DNA of 57,030 bases from Candidatus Latescibacterota bacterium. GTDB taxonomy: Bacteria > Latescibacterota > UBA2968. Position numbers and translations under genes: made by a program. The notes under the pieces are model-generated. The model saw only the letters and a list, made by a program, of their open reading frames with translations, was not told where the DNA came from and did not search any database. This document shows, in pieces, positions 38,501 to 45,922 of this stretch (positions are counted from its first letter, which is position 1; each line of letters opens with the position of its first letter). The stretch covers positions 1 to 57,030 of the forward strand of contig JAJDYX010000024.1 in the NCBI GenBank assembly GCA_022824945.1. Direction: 5' to 3'.

Positions 38501-39780
38501 TCAACATCAACCTGCCGTCGGGACAGTTCGGATCAGCAGCATCCCCCATGCAGAACCCATTCGACCTTGAGGGAAGCCACTATAATCCGATTCGATTCCA
38601 TCCCCGCTCTGTCCGCGACATCCTCTCTCAGAGCCGCTTCGGCCTCCAGTTAGGACAAGAAACCACAGAGAAGATATCGCCCTGGTCCTTGTGGGGACAC
38701 GGCAGCACGAGCGGGTTCTCGAGTCGCACGGAGGATAACCTTTCACTGGACGGGCGCGTCTTTTCTGGATACTTCGGAATTGACTATCGCGTAAAGCATC
38801 CCTTGACGCTCGGCCTGGCCCTGTCTCACAGCACCGGAGAGATCGATTACACCGGCAGTGATGCAGGTGTCATGGACCTGAACCTGCTCAGCGTCATACC
38901 CTACGCGCACTATTCAGCGGGCACGGGCCTGGATATATGGGGTCTGGGAGGCACCGGCTGGGGCGAGGCGCAAATAACAGATCAATACAGCGAGGCGCAG
39001 ACCGATATCGCAATGATGATGGCGGCGGTGGGCATGCGCAACGCACTCGCAAAAGCGGGCAATATCGATCTGTCTCTGAAAAGCGACGCCTTTGTCGTCA
39101 GCATAAACTCGGATGAACGGGAAAACCTCCCGGTCGCCCAGGCAGACGTGCAGCGCGTGCGGTTCGCGCTACAAGGTGAGTCCAACCACCAGTCGGAGAC
39201 CGCATTGCTGATCTCGCGCCTCGAGCTTGGCGGCCGGTGGGATGGGGGCAAAGCAGAAACGGGAATGGGTGCAGAAATAGGCGGTGGCCTGGGGTATGTG
39301 CATACGCCCAGCGGGTGGGGTATAGAAGCACGCGGGCACTATCTCCTGACACATCAGCAGGCCGACTTCGGGGATTGGAGTGCCAGTATAAGATTGCGTT
39401 TCGATCCGGGAATCAGAGATCGCGGTCTGCAGTTGGCTATATCGCCCGTGTGGGGCAATCCCGTCAGCCGCACAAATGCCTTGTGGGATCATGCCCACCT
39501 GCTCGACACAGCCCATATCGTCCAAAGCCCTGTGCGCGGAATGCGCCCGCAGCAATTTGACATCGAAATCGGCTATGACCTGCCTGCACATGGCAAAAAC
39601 GGCTTACTCGCCTCTTATGGTGGGTTGCGCACGTCCGGTATCAGCACAATGCACTACCGGCTGGGCAGCCGTCTGGAACTGGATCAGACCGTACACCTGA
39701 ACATCGAGGCCGAACACCGCAAACAGGCTGTCGGACCCTCTGACTCTCGCATCACATTACAAGGGCAGATATACTGGTAA
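29578..39780 (+). CDS. 3400-residue Ig-repeat autotransporter adhesin
   Basis: A long signal peptide (cationic residues, then AMTCLLGAFFFVGTATGQ, cleavage near residue 52). Then a putative Ig/He_PIG-like domain (about 55-150), some two dozen Ig-like modules of 94 residues (150 to about 2450), each built on APTVTITGPT, FSEDVTGFEKGD, YTATI and a NGNTAASQFSV end; two Calx-beta-like modules (about 2460-2700); a cadherin-like beta domain (about 2715-2800); another He_PIG-type domain (about 2805-2905); and a C-terminal autotransporter beta-barrel (about 3030-3400) ending IYW. The barrel would insert in the outer membrane and expose the repeats, most likely for adhesion. Sigma-54 controlled. Confidence 0.92.
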   Translation: MHFLGKFSTSPNPSMIARLLSLLLYCKRAKAAGMAMTCLLGAFFFVGTATGQSNSPPVITVPDNKTYKPGETITTFGISVTDADGDMLGMTIVGLPPGLTWKWDQDSKSLQVTGTVASTAREQDYTVTVEANEVNGGAMVEATFTITVTSAPTVTLSGPSYTIGAHTFDVEITFSQSVTGFEQSDVTVGNASVMGFFGSGSTYSINLQPSASGTMTVDVAADVATDSAGNGNTAAAQYSGTADIDPPSVTITGPSAVQTGAFNVAIEFSEPVGVLHSESFEQGDVTVGNGTVTNFSGSGASYTVTITPSATGEVTVDVAKNAARDAGGNGNTAASQFSVRADFDAPTVSITGPTDNQDSAFDVTITFSEDVTGFEQGDVTVGNGSVTAFSGSGSSYTATITPAASGIVTVDVPADVADDAVSNGNEAASQFSVQVYLPRSIRIEGPTTVRTTEDPFQVKAIFSEVPEAYSIASVRNCAISYTQEGRVFNITLTPAYYQDRGGSWPYPSQIIVQWPGVKNGPAKVRAGYMVDVDGAPPRFWSGAGITGPTTTQTGPFNVGLGVTEGHLVGFDAEDITVTNGTVTSFEADTDWGNNYTVQITPTASGNVTVQVGAATFKDLAGHDNRASRQFSVLADLDAPTVSITGPTGNQDSAFDATITFSEDVTGFEQSDVTIGNGTITAFSGSGSSYTATIEPAASGIVTVDVPADVATDVVEKGNEAASQFSVQVYLPRSIRIEGPTTTRTTEDPFKIKAIFSEAPEAFDFVPRAKNCTISYTQEGRVFDLTLTPSYRNDKRNGSWPYDLDVQATWFGVKNGPATLRVNYNVWVDADPPRFWSGSGITGPTEPQTGPFNVRLGVTEGHLVGFDAEDITVTNGTVTSFEAATDYGWNYTVQITPTASGNVTVQVGAATFKDLAGHDNRASRQYSVLADLDAPTVSITGPTDTQNSAFDVTITFSEDVTGFEKGDVTIGNGSVTAFSGSGSSYTATITPAGSGTVIVDVPADVATDGVEKGNEAASPFSVTTDIDAPTVTITGPTGNQNSAFDITITFSEDVTGFEKGDLTVGNGSVTAFSGSGSSYTATIEPAATGTVTADVPAGVATDSAGNGNTAASQFSEGTRQFSVTADFDAPTVSITGPTDAQNGPFDITITFSEDVTGFEKGDVTIGNGSVTAFSGSGSSYTATITPSASGTVTADVPADVATDDADNGNSAASQFSLTADIDAPTVTITGPTDAQNSAFDVTITFSEDVTGFEKGDVTIGNGSVTAFSGSGSSYTATIEPAASGTVTVDVPANVATDDTDNGNTVASQFSLTADIDAPTVTITGPTDAQKGPFDITITFSEDVTGFEQSDITIGNGSVTAFSGSGSSYTATIEPAATGTVTADVPADVATDDADNGNTAASQFSVNADVDAPTVTITGPTDTQKGPFDITITFSEDVTGFEKGDITIGNGAITAFSGSKESYTATITPAASGTVTVDVPADAATDEADNGNTAASQFSVTADIDAPTVTIKGPTNAQNSAFDITITFSEDVTGFEKGDITIGNGAITAFSGSKESYTATITPAASGTVTADVPADVATDGADNGNTAASQFSVTANLTRPTVSITGPTDAQNSAFDITIAFSATVTGFEKGDITIGNGAITAFSGSKESYTATITPAASGTVTADVPANVATDNADNGNRAASQFSVNADIDAPTVTITGPTNAQNSAFDITITFSEDVTGFEKGDLTIGNGAITAFSGSGSSDTATITPAASGTVTADVPADAATDDADNGNTAASQFSVNADIDAPTVTITGPTNAQNSAFDITITFSESVTGFEKGDITIGNGSVTTFSGSGTSYTATITPAASGTVTADVPADAATDDADNGNTAASQFSVTANLTRPTVTIKGPTDAQNSAFDVTITFSATVTGFEKGDITIGNGSVTAFSGSGSSYTATITPAASGTVTADVPADAATDDASNGNTAASQFSVTADMDAPTVSITGPTDVQNSAFDITITFSEDVTGFEKGDLTIGNGSVTAFSGSGTSYTATITPSASGTVTADVPADVATDDADNGNEAASQFSVNADIDAPTVTIKGPTDVQNSAFDITITFSESVTGFEKGEITVGNGTVTAFSGSGTSYTATITPAASGTVTADVPANVATDGADNGNTAASQFSVTANLTRPTVSITGPTNAQNSAFDITITFSETVTGFEQGDITIGNGSVTAFSGSGSSYTATITPAASGTVTADVPADTATDGADNGNTAASQFSVTADIDAPTVSITGPTDDQNSAFDITITFSEDVTGFEKGDVTVGNGTVTAFSGSGASYTATITPAATGTVTVDVTANVATDSAGNGNSAAAGQVSVTADFNAPTVTITGPTDPQKGPFDITITFSEDVTGFEQDDITVGNGTVTAFSGSGNTYTVTITPTATGTVTVDIDENIASDSAGNGNNAAEEQVSVEANLTPPSVTITGPTGTSGASGTSGTSGLTTTETGGTATFTVVLSVWPTAAVTFSISSSDITEGTVAPQSLVFTATNWNIPQTVTITGVDDNINDGDQDYKIVLAATSDDPDYNGITLPDVLVTNRDDDVAGITVTPILGLIRNQSGIASLTKTTPIAIGPGSRLATTERGHVVSFTVVLDSQPTAAVNLSISSSDMTEGTGTPQSLTFTATANSWDTPQMVTVTGLPDDLNDGDQPYTVTISPVTSVDLKYKDLNPKEVLLTNLDDITLTTTNLDDITLTDLTLSEGTLTPAFASETTAYEAMVENAVESLTVTPTASDTAATIIVNGTPIKSGTPSQPIALAIGANTIEVMLTSAIYTATVMRQENGAPAVPLIENQTATVGKAFQYVSPEASDPDPSQTVTYTAALEGGAPLPTWLHFDASNRTFSGTPARNDVGVHSIAVTATDNGIPSMFASTTFTLSVVVPDRNPQVLKLALGTFGRTVASNAVDAIEDRFTTSRTEASHATLGGQPLTLRADYGIVGLLQNLARSVGLNINLPSGQFGSAASPMQNPFDLEGSHYNPIRFHPRSVRDILSQSRFGLQLGQETTEKISPWSLWGHGSTSGFSSRTEDNLSLDGRVFSGYFGIDYRVKHPLTLGLALSHSTGEIDYTGSDAGVMDLNLLSVIPYAHYSAGTGLDIWGLGGTGWGEAQITDQYSEAQTDIAMMMAAVGMRNALAKAGNIDLSLKSDAFVVSINSDERENLPVAQADVQRVRFALQGESNHQSETALLISRLELGGRWDGGKAETGMGAEIGGGLGYVHTPSGWGIEARGHYLLTHQQADFGDWSASIRLRFDPGIRDRGLQLAISPVWGNPVSRTNALWDHAHLLDTAHIVQSPVRGMRPQQFDIEIGYDLPAHGKNGLLASYGGLRTSGISTMHYRLGSRLELDQTVHLNIEAEHRKQAVGPSDSRITLQGQIYW
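30604..36910 (+). repeat. 282-bp tandem repeat array inside the giant gene
   Basis: Modules of 94 codons recur at exactly 282 bp through much of the array (clear from about 33500 to 36100). In the first part a composite unit of about 885 bp, containing two atypical modules (the RSIRIEGPTT and RFWSGxGITGPT types), is itself duplicated (about 30610-31490 and 31495-32380). High DNA identity suggests recent unequal exchange and possible length variation. Confidence 0.9.
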
Positions 39781-39799
39781 GTCAGGACCTGGAACAAAA

Positions 39800-39838
39800 G
39801 AACCGGGTGCATCGCAAGAATGCACCCGGTTTCTTTCT
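39800..39838 (+). terminator. intrinsic terminator of the giant gene
   Basis: AACCGGGTGCAT pairs perfectly with ATGCACCCGGTT around a seven-base loop, followed by TCTTTC. The other strand is also T-rich, so it may serve the convergent Uma2 gene. Confidence 0.88.
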
Positions 39839-39855
39839 AACATTATCCGACCTAT

Positions 39856-40443
39856 TCACCAAATCTCATCCAGATCCAGTTCAAATCCCCGCAAGACAGG
39901 ATCGCCAGAAATGCGCGAAGGCTTCTCCAGTTCTTCTATGGACAAGCCAGCGCGATACACATAAACGCGCTCTGTATATGGATCGATCAACCACCCCAAA
40001 CTCAGGCCATTATCGAGATACTCCTGCATCTTTTCCTGCAACGGGGCCAACTGATCACTTTCCGACCGCAACTCAATGACAAAATCGGGACACAATGGAA
40101 TAAACCTGCGTCGGTCTTCCAGAGACAATGCATTGAGCCGCGCATATTCAATCCATGCGGCATCGGGCGACCGCACCGCCCCATCGGGCAACCGAAACCC
40201 ACCTGACGAATCAAAACTCGCACCCGTACCATCCCTTTTTGCCCAAAATCGCAATTGCATAGTAATCTCTGCATTGCGCTCGCTCGTCTCACCGCCCGCT
40301 GGTGGCATAATAATTACATCCCCCTGAGCATTGCGCTCAATGCAAACATCGCGATTGAGCCGACAAAACGCGTAAAAATCCTCATCTTTCACTTCGATCA
40401 CTGGCTGAAAATGCAAGACAGTTTCCATCTCCGCGATCTCCAT
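39856..40443 (-). CDS. Uma2-family putative endonuclease
   Basis: 195 residues of the Uma2/DUF820 family, a PD-(D/E)XK fold: SPDAAWIE and PDFVIELRSESD hold the acidic and ExK-like positions, preceded by the VIIMPPAGGETSERNAEI loop and followed by WLIDPYTERVYVYR. Its ATG shares a base with the TAA of acnA, so it is coupled to that gene by overlap. The family is abundant in cyanobacteria and other multicellular-living bacteria; its function is not established. Met5 is an alternative start. Confidence 0.87.
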   Translation of the reverse strand: MEIAEMETVLHFQPVIEVKDEDFYAFCRLNRDVCIERNAQGDVIIMPPAGGETSERNAEITMQLRFWAKRDGTGASFDSSGGFRLPDGAVRSPDAAWIEYARLNALSLEDRRRFIPLCPDFVIELRSESDQLAPLQEKMQEYLDNGLSLGWLIDPYTERVYVYRAGLSIEELEKPSRISGDPVLRGFELDLDEIW

Positions 40444-43124
40444 TATTGTTCCTTCAAAAAACCCCGCAACACCGTATGCAAAATCCCCCCATTGCGATAA
40501 TAATCGATCTCCACCGGCGTATCGATACGCACCGTCGCAGAAAACGACCGTACATTCCCATCCTCATCCGTCGCCGTCACCGTCACATCTTGCAAAGGCT
40601 GCAAATCATCGCTCAGCCCCGTAATATCGTACACCTCCCGCCCCGTAAGCCCCAGCGACTCGGCATTTTCCCCCTCCATAAACTCCAGCGGCAACACCCC
40701 CATACCCACCAGATTGCTACGGTGAATGCGTTCAAAACTCTCCACCAGCACCGCGCGCACGCCCAGGAGTAACGGACCCTTAGCCGCCCAATCGCGCGAC
40801 GACCCCGAACCGTACTCCGCGCCCGCAATCACAATCGACGGCACGCCCTCATCCACATATTGCATCGCCGCATCGTAAATACTCATCTGCTCACCAGAAG
40901 GCAGATGCACCGTCACACCGCCCTCTGTACCCGGCGCCAGCGCATTGCGAATGCGAATATTCGCAAACGTACCCCGCATCAGCACCTCGTGATTGCCCCG
41001 CCGCGAACCATAAGAATTGAAATCCTTTGGCTCAACCCCTCGAGAAATCAAAAACTGCCCCGCCGGGCTATCCACCGCAATCGAACCCGCCGGAGAAATA
41101 TGATCCGTCGTCACCGAATCGCCCAACCTCGCCAGCACCCGCGCGCCCGTAATATCCGAAACCGCGTCTAACTCCGGCGACAAATCCACAAAAAACGGCG
41201 GCTCCTGCACATAGGTACTCTCCGCATTCCACCCATAGAGATCCCCCGCTTGCCCACCAACCGCATTCCACATCTCATTGCCCTCAAACACATTGCCATA
41301 GCGCGCCTCAAACATATCCGGCTTGAGCGCCCGTGCAACCGTCTCGCCGATCTCATCCTGATTGGGCCAGACATCGCGCAAAAACACCGCATTGCCATCT
41401 CCATCCAGCCCTATCGGCTCCGCATTCAAATCCAAATCCACCCGTCCCGCCAGTGCATAAGCCACAACCAGCGGCGGCGAAGCCAGATAATTCGCCTTCA
41501 CATGCGGATGCACGCGACCTTCAAAATTGCGATTGCCACTCAACACCGACGCCGCCACCAGATCCCCCTCGTGAATCGCGGCAACCACCGGATCGGGCAA
41601 CGGCCCGCTATTTCCGATACACGTCGTACAGCCATACCCCACCGTGTGAAAACCCAACTGCTCCAAATACGGCGTCAACCCCGCCTGATCGAGATAATCC
41701 GACACCACGCGCGAACCCGGCGCCAGACTCGTCTTGACATGTGCGTGAACCTTCAACCCCTTTTCCACCGCCTTCTTCGCCAACAAACCAGCAGCCACCA
41801 TCACAGAAGGATTACTCGTATTGGTACAACTCGTAATCGCCGCAATCACCACCGCCCCGTGCCCGAGTTGCCCATTCGTCCTCTTTTGCACCTCATCATC
41901 ATCCAGCCCAAAACCACTATTGCCCACCGGTGCGCGCAACGCGCCTTCAAACGCATCCTTCATCTGCCCCAGCGCAATGCGATCCTGAGGGCGTTTTGGA
42001 CCTGCCAGGCTCGGCTCCACCGTACTCAAATCCAGCTCAAGCGTATCCGTAAACCGCGGCTCCGGCGTATCATCTGTTCGGAACAATCCTTGTTCTTTTG
42101 TGTACCGCTCAACCACATCCACCTCTTCTGCCGTGCGCCCCGTACGCGCCAAATAACGCAACGTCTCATCATCCACCGGGAAAAACCCCATCGTCGCCCC
42201 GTATTCCGGCGCCATATTTGCAATCGTCGCGCGATCTGCCAGCCCAATACCCGTCAATCCCGTACCGTAAAACTCGACAAACTTATCCACCACGCCTTTC
42301 TCGCGCAACATCTGAACCACCGTCAACGTCAAATCCGTCGCCGTCGTACCCTCGGGCAACTGCCCATCCAACTTGAACCCGACAACCTCGGGCGTCAGCA
42401 TATAAATCGGCTGCCCCAGCATCACCGCCTCTGCCTCAATACCCCCCACACCCCAGCCCACCACACCCAGGCCATTGATCATCGTCGTATGTGAATCTGC
42501 CCCCACCAGACTATCGGGAAAAGCCACGCCATCCCGGGCAATAACCCCCTTTGCCAGGTACTCGAGATTGACCTGATGCACAATACCCGTCAGCGGCGGC
42601 ACCACCCTGAAACTCTCAAACGCATTCGCACCCCAGCGCAAAAACTCATACCGCTCCCGATTGCGATCAAACTCGATCTCTGCATTTCTCCGCAACGCAT
42701 CCGAACTTGCAAAATTATCCACCTGCACCGAATGATCCACAACCAGATCCACCGGAATCAACGGCTCAACCCGCCTTGCATCGCCCCCCATGCGTCCCAT
42801 AGCAGAACGCAACGCCGCCAGATCCACCAGCGAAGGCACACCCGTAAAATCCTGCAACACCACCCGCGCGGGCTTAAACGGTATCTCTATCGGATTGGGA
42901 TTGGCCGCATTCCAATTCGCCAGCGTCCCCACATCCTCCTCCCGCACCTGATACCCATCCAAATTTCGCAGCGCCGCTTCGAGCAGCACCCGCACAGAAA
43001 ACGGCAACCTCGACACAGACCCAACCCCATCAACCTCCAACCGATCCAACCGAAAAATAGCGAGATCACCCGCCATAGTAGCAAGCGTATCGCGCGAATT
43101 CAAAGGATTATGCGTTTGATTCAT
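40443..43124 (-). CDS. acnA: aconitate hydratase A
   Basis: 893 residues, the usual length of the AcnA/IRP branch. The three iron-sulfur cysteines are in [12 protein letters not shown] and [39 protein letters not shown] and the swivel-domain segment [13 protein letters not shown] are present. It converts citrate to isocitrate in the citric acid cycle. AGAAGGA precedes the ATG. It is followed by an overlapping Uma2 gene, which is unusual company. A long open frame on the opposite strand is a composition effect. Confidence 0.96.
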   Translation of the reverse strand: MNQTHNPLNSRDTLATMAGDLAIFRLDRLEVDGVGSVSRLPFSVRVLLEAALRNLDGYQVREEDVGTLANWNAANPNPIEIPFKPARVVLQDFTGVPSLVDLAALRSAMGRMGGDARRVEPLIPVDLVVDHSVQVDNFASSDALRRNAEIEFDRNRERYEFLRWGANAFESFRVVPPLTGIVHQVNLEYLAKGVIARDGVAFPDSLVGADSHTTMINGLGVVGWGVGGIEAEAVMLGQPIYMLTPEVVGFKLDGQLPEGTTATDLTLTVVQMLREKGVVDKFVEFYGTGLTGIGLADRATIANMAPEYGATMGFFPVDDETLRYLARTGRTAEEVDVVERYTKEQGLFRTDDTPEPRFTDTLELDLSTVEPSLAGPKRPQDRIALGQMKDAFEGALRAPVGNSGFGLDDDEVQKRTNGQLGHGAVVIAAITSCTNTSNPSVMVAAGLLAKKAVEKGLKVHAHVKTSLAPGSRVVSDYLDQAGLTPYLEQLGFHTVGYGCTTCIGNSGPLPDPVVAAIHEGDLVAASVLSGNRNFEGRVHPHVKANYLASPPLVVAYALAGRVDLDLNAEPIGLDGDGNAVFLRDVWPNQDEIGETVARALKPDMFEARYGNVFEGNEMWNAVGGQAGDLYGWNAESTYVQEPPFFVDLSPELDAVSDITGARVLARLGDSVTTDHISPAGSIAVDSPAGQFLISRGVEPKDFNSYGSRRGNHEVLMRGTFANIRIRNALAPGTEGGVTVHLPSGEQMSIYDAAMQYVDEGVPSIVIAGAEYGSGSSRDWAAKGPLLLGVRAVLVESFERIHRSNLVGMGVLPLEFMEGENAESLGLTGREVYDITGLSDDLQPLQDVTVTATDEDGNVRSFSATVRIDTPVEIDYYRNGGILHTVLRGFLKEQ

Positions 43125-43148
43125 AAATCGATCCTTCTCTAAAAGGTT

Positions 43149-43379
43149 TCAAGCTACTTTTTCAGGAAAATGGTACAAGGGTACTGAATGGACAGGAGTA
43201 CCAGTTGCGATGTGCTCAATCTCACGGGCAGTCTCTTCGGTAATGATCCTATCGCCACACACATCGCAAACCAGAGCCGGAACACCTTCGACTACGACCA
43301 CCTGACCATCTCGGCGAGAACTAAACACGACGTGTTTATTCAGATATTGACCCTCATGACAAAGCGTACATTTGTTCAT
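43149..43379 (-). CDS. YgiT-type zinc-finger protein (MqsA-like)
   Basis: 76 residues. Two CxxC knuckles, CTLC near residue 4 and CDVCGD near residue 38, frame a beta-rich segment, as in the N-terminal zinc domain of MqsA/YgiT antitoxins. The rest ends TGTPVHSVPLYHFPEKVA and lacks the HTH of full MqsA. It is the third gene after a BrnT/DUF4258-like protein and a small acidic protein, and this type of zinc-finger protein is often encoded beside DUF4258-type toxins. Probable antitoxin. Confidence 0.75.
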   Translation of the reverse strand: MNKCTLCHEGQYLNKHVVFSSRRDGQVVVVEGVPALVCDVCGDRIITEETAREIEHIATGTPVHSVPLYHFPEKVA

Positions 43380-43452
43380 TCTTCACCTCTCTTACCCCGC
43401 GTAAGGGGTGTAGTCCAGAATATTGAATCTATGAATCATTCAGAGCACTGCG

Positions 43453-43665
43453 TCAGATAGAGACATCGCTTTTCTCATCTACCATAACGATGAGTTGACG
43501 CACGATAGGTACCAGTTTGCGGGGAACCTGCATAGCGGTATAACCTTGCTCAAAGGCGGTCTCATCTTCAGCAATGGTCTCTTCTTCTGTCCGGGATTCG
43601 ACCTGGTCAATGACCTCCTGGACGCGCTTCTGATTCCAACCCTCGGGATATTTATTTTTATCCAT
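43453..43665 (-). CDS. small acidic protein, probable antitoxin
   Basis: 70 residues, acidic and mainly helical (QEVIDQVESRTEEETIAEDE), ending in a hydrophobic stretch VPIVRQLIVMV. It begins two bases after the stop of the BrnT-like gene and has GGAGACG upstream. I do not recognise the family by motif. Its size, charge and position fit the antitoxin of that gene. Confidence 0.55.
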   Translation of the reverse strand: MDKNKYPEGWNQKRVQEVIDQVESRTEEETIAEDETAFEQGYTAMQVPRKLVPIVRQLIVMVDEKSDVSI

Positions 43666-43667
43666 AT

Positions 43668-43952
43668 TTATCGTCTCCTGCGTTGGCGACGGCGGAGAGC
43701 CCGCAATTCATTGCCACGCATTTCAATAGCAGTTATAATGAAAAAGCTATCTGTGGGATATTCGTCGCGCACATACACAATGCGCAAATATCGACCGCCT
43801 CGAGTCTGGCCCAGGGCTTCGCGAGTGCCATTGCGGCCAGCGCGATCTTCCAGTGCGTTATGCATCACGTCTTCCACTTCGTACTCTTCGACACCGTGAT
43901 TGTAAATGTGGAGCTGATTGGTATCTGGATCAATGTAAAAGCGCAAATACAT
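43668..43952 (-). CDS. BrnT/DUF4258-like toxin candidate
   Basis: 94 residues from Met at 43952 (MYLRFYIDPDTNQ); an upstream ATG at 43973 is also possible, and neither has a strong ribosome-binding site. NHGVEEYEVEDVM, then GRYLRIVYVRDE and FFIITAIEM, follow the strand and helix order of BrnT-type or DUF4258 toxins; the tail is unusually basic (RRRQRRRR). It would act as an RNase-like toxin held by one of the two following genes. Assignment by pattern only. Confidence 0.6.
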   Translation of the reverse strand: MYLRFYIDPDTNQLHIYNHGVEEYEVEDVMHNALEDRAGRNGTREALGQTRGGRYLRIVYVRDEYPTDSFFIITAIEMRGNELRALRRRQRRRR

Positions 43953-44061
43953 AGAAGAAAAATACCATAACAACTCATCTTTTCAAACTCTTTTTGTACG
44001 CTATTCCGTGGTTCGCACTTGATTGGAACGGGAAGAATATATATGTTTTCTCGTTAATCTT

Positions 44062-44140
44062 CTGGATCGCGGCTCAAAAACATGCCGCGATGACGCATGC
44101 CTCGCCCCTACAACGGGCGGGTTTTAAACCCGCCCCTACC
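44062..44140. repeat. stack of family 2 and family 1 repeats before gpmI
   Basis: A family 2 hairpin (44062-44095, ATCGCGGC / GCCGCGAT) runs directly into the right half of a family 1 palindrome (GCATGCCTCGCCCCTAC, 44095-44111) and then a complete family 1 variant (44115-44135, GGGCGGGTTT core) with CTACC. Confidence 0.8.
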
Positions 44141-44155
44141 ATCCATACCAATACC

Positions 44156-45721
44156 ATGACCAACAAACGCTTTATTGCCCTCATCATCCTCGACGGTTGG
44201 GGATTAAACCCGCGCCGGGACCACAACGCCGTGGCCCTTGCCAGCACCCCGACAATGGACCGCATCTGGGCCAACTACGCCCACACCACCCTCAACACCT
44301 CGGGACGCGCAGTCGGCCTACCCGACGGACTCATGGGCAACTCCGAAGTCGGCCACCTCAACCTCGGTGCGGGACGCACCGTCCTGCAAGCCATGACCCA
44401 GATCGACGACCGCGTGCGAGACGGCAGCCTGTACAAAAACGAAGCCTTAATCGCCGCTATAGACCGCATCAAAAACCACAACCGCAACCTCCACCTCATC
44501 GGCCTCGTCTCTGACGGCGGCGTACACACCTGGCCCAGTCACTACGAAGGCATCATCAAAATGGCAGCCGAGCGCGGCCTCCCCTCAGACCGCCTCTTCA
44601 TCCACGCCTTCACAGACGGACGCGACACACCGCCCCAAAGCGCCATCCACCGCATGCGCGAACTCCTCGCCATGTTCAAAACCTATGGCATTGGCCGCGT
44701 AGCCTCCATATCCGGGCGCTATTACGCCATGGACCGCGACCACCGTTGGGAACGCACCCAAATCGCATACGACCTCCTCACACAGGGCAAAGGCATCACA
44801 GAAACCGACCCCATCACAGCCATACAAAACGCCTACAACCGCGGCGAAACCGACGAATTCATCAAACCCATCGCCATCGCTGGCAACCCCACCATAAAAG
44901 ATGGGGACAGCGTCATCTTCTTCAACTTCCGCGGCGACAGACCCAGACAAATCACCCGCGCCTTTGCACTCAAAAACTTCGACGGCTTTCAACGCCACAT
45001 CTGGCCCAACGTACACTTCACCACCCTCACCCGATACGAAGCCGACGTACCCGTCACCGGCATCGCGTACCCCCCCGAAACCCTCTCGCAAAACATGCCC
45101 AACATCTGTGGCTCCGTCATCGCCCGGGCCAACAAACGACAACTACGCATCGCAGAAACAGAAAAATACGCCCACGTCACCTTCTTCTTCAACGGACAAC
45201 AAGAAACGCCCTTTGACGGCGAAGAACGCATCCTCGTACCATCGCCCAAAGACGTCCCCACCTATGACCACAAACCCGAAATGAGCGCACCTGAAATCGC
45301 AGATCGATTCACAGAAGCCATCGCAACCAACCAATACGACGCCGCAATATGCAACTTCGCCAACCCCGACATGGTAGGCCACACCGGCATCCTCGACGCT
45401 GCAATACACGCCGTCACCACCGTTGACACCTGCCTGGACCGCGTCCTCAAAGCCATAGAAAAAGCAAACGGCGCAGCCATCGTCACCGCTGACCACGGCA
45501 ACGCCGAACAAATGATCCACTACGACACGGGCGAACCCCACACCGCACACACCACCAACCCCGTACCCTTCGTACTCGTTGACCCCACCTACACGGGAAA
45601 ACTCCGCGAAGGCGGCACCTTGCGCGACGTCGCCCCCACCCTGCTCTCCCTCCTCAACCTGCCAAAACCCGAAGAAATGACTGGGGAAGATCTGAGGCAA
45701 ATCAAGAGCAACCACAGATAA
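44156..45721 (+). CDS. gpmI: 2,3-bisphosphoglycerate-independent phosphoglycerate mutase
   Basis: 521 residues from the ATG at 44156 (MTNKRFIALIILDGWG); the frame upstream of this runs through dispersed repeats and is not coding. Asp13 in LDGWG and the phospho-Ser63 in MGNSEVGHLN are the metal and covalent-intermediate residues; GRYYAMDRDHRWER, NFRGDRPRQI and the late TADHGNAEQM complete the metal sites. It interconverts 3- and 2-phosphoglycerate in glycolysis. No Shine-Dalgarno is visible in the 15 bases between the repeat stack and the ATG. Its last four residues and stop codon (AGCAACCACAGATAA) come from the left arm of a MITE-like element. Confidence 0.93.
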   Translation: MTNKRFIALIILDGWGLNPRRDHNAVALASTPTMDRIWANYAHTTLNTSGRAVGLPDGLMGNSEVGHLNLGAGRTVLQAMTQIDDRVRDGSLYKNEALIAAIDRIKNHNRNLHLIGLVSDGGVHTWPSHYEGIIKMAAERGLPSDRLFIHAFTDGRDTPPQSAIHRMRELLAMFKTYGIGRVASISGRYYAMDRDHRWERTQIAYDLLTQGKGITETDPITAIQNAYNRGETDEFIKPIAIAGNPTIKDGDSVIFFNFRGDRPRQITRAFALKNFDGFQRHIWPNVHFTTLTRYEADVPVTGIAYPPETLSQNMPNICGSVIARANKRQLRIAETEKYAHVTFFFNGQQETPFDGEERILVPSPKDVPTYDHKPEMSAPEIADRFTEAIATNQYDAAICNFANPDMVGHTGILDAAIHAVTTVDTCLDRVLKAIEKANGAAIVTADHGNAEQMIHYDTGEPHTAHTTNPVPFVLVDPTYTGKLREGGTLRDVAPTLLSLLNLPKPEEMTGEDLRQIKSNHR

Positions 45722-45919
45722 ACACAGATGGACACAGATGACAATCAAAACCAACAGCAAAACCTTCTGGATCGCGGCTTTAAGCATGCCGCGATGACGG
45801 CTTTGTTGATGGGGCGGGAAAAGGATTTCCCTCCTATGGCACGGGGACCGTCCCCTACAACATACTGGATCTCGCCTCTCGCCTTTTATCCGTGTTTATC
45901 TGTGTTCATCGGTGGTTGC
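45708..45919. mobile_element. 212-bp inverted element with GCAACCAC termini (copy 2)
   Basis: Left arm 45708-45742 (GCAACCACAGATAAACACAG onward) and right arm 45885-45919 (ending CATCGGTGGTTGC) are inverted copies. The interior carries a family 2 hairpin (45767-45801) and a CCCCTAC-tailed palindrome (45842-45858). The left arm overlaps the gpmI 3' end. Confidence 0.7.
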
Positions 45920-45922
45920 TTT

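Noticed and set aside
41250..42494. 414-codon plus-strand frame opposite acnA
   Set aside because: Basic, repetitive composition (Arg, His, Pro) typical of antisense to a high-G+C third-position gene; acnA itself is certain.
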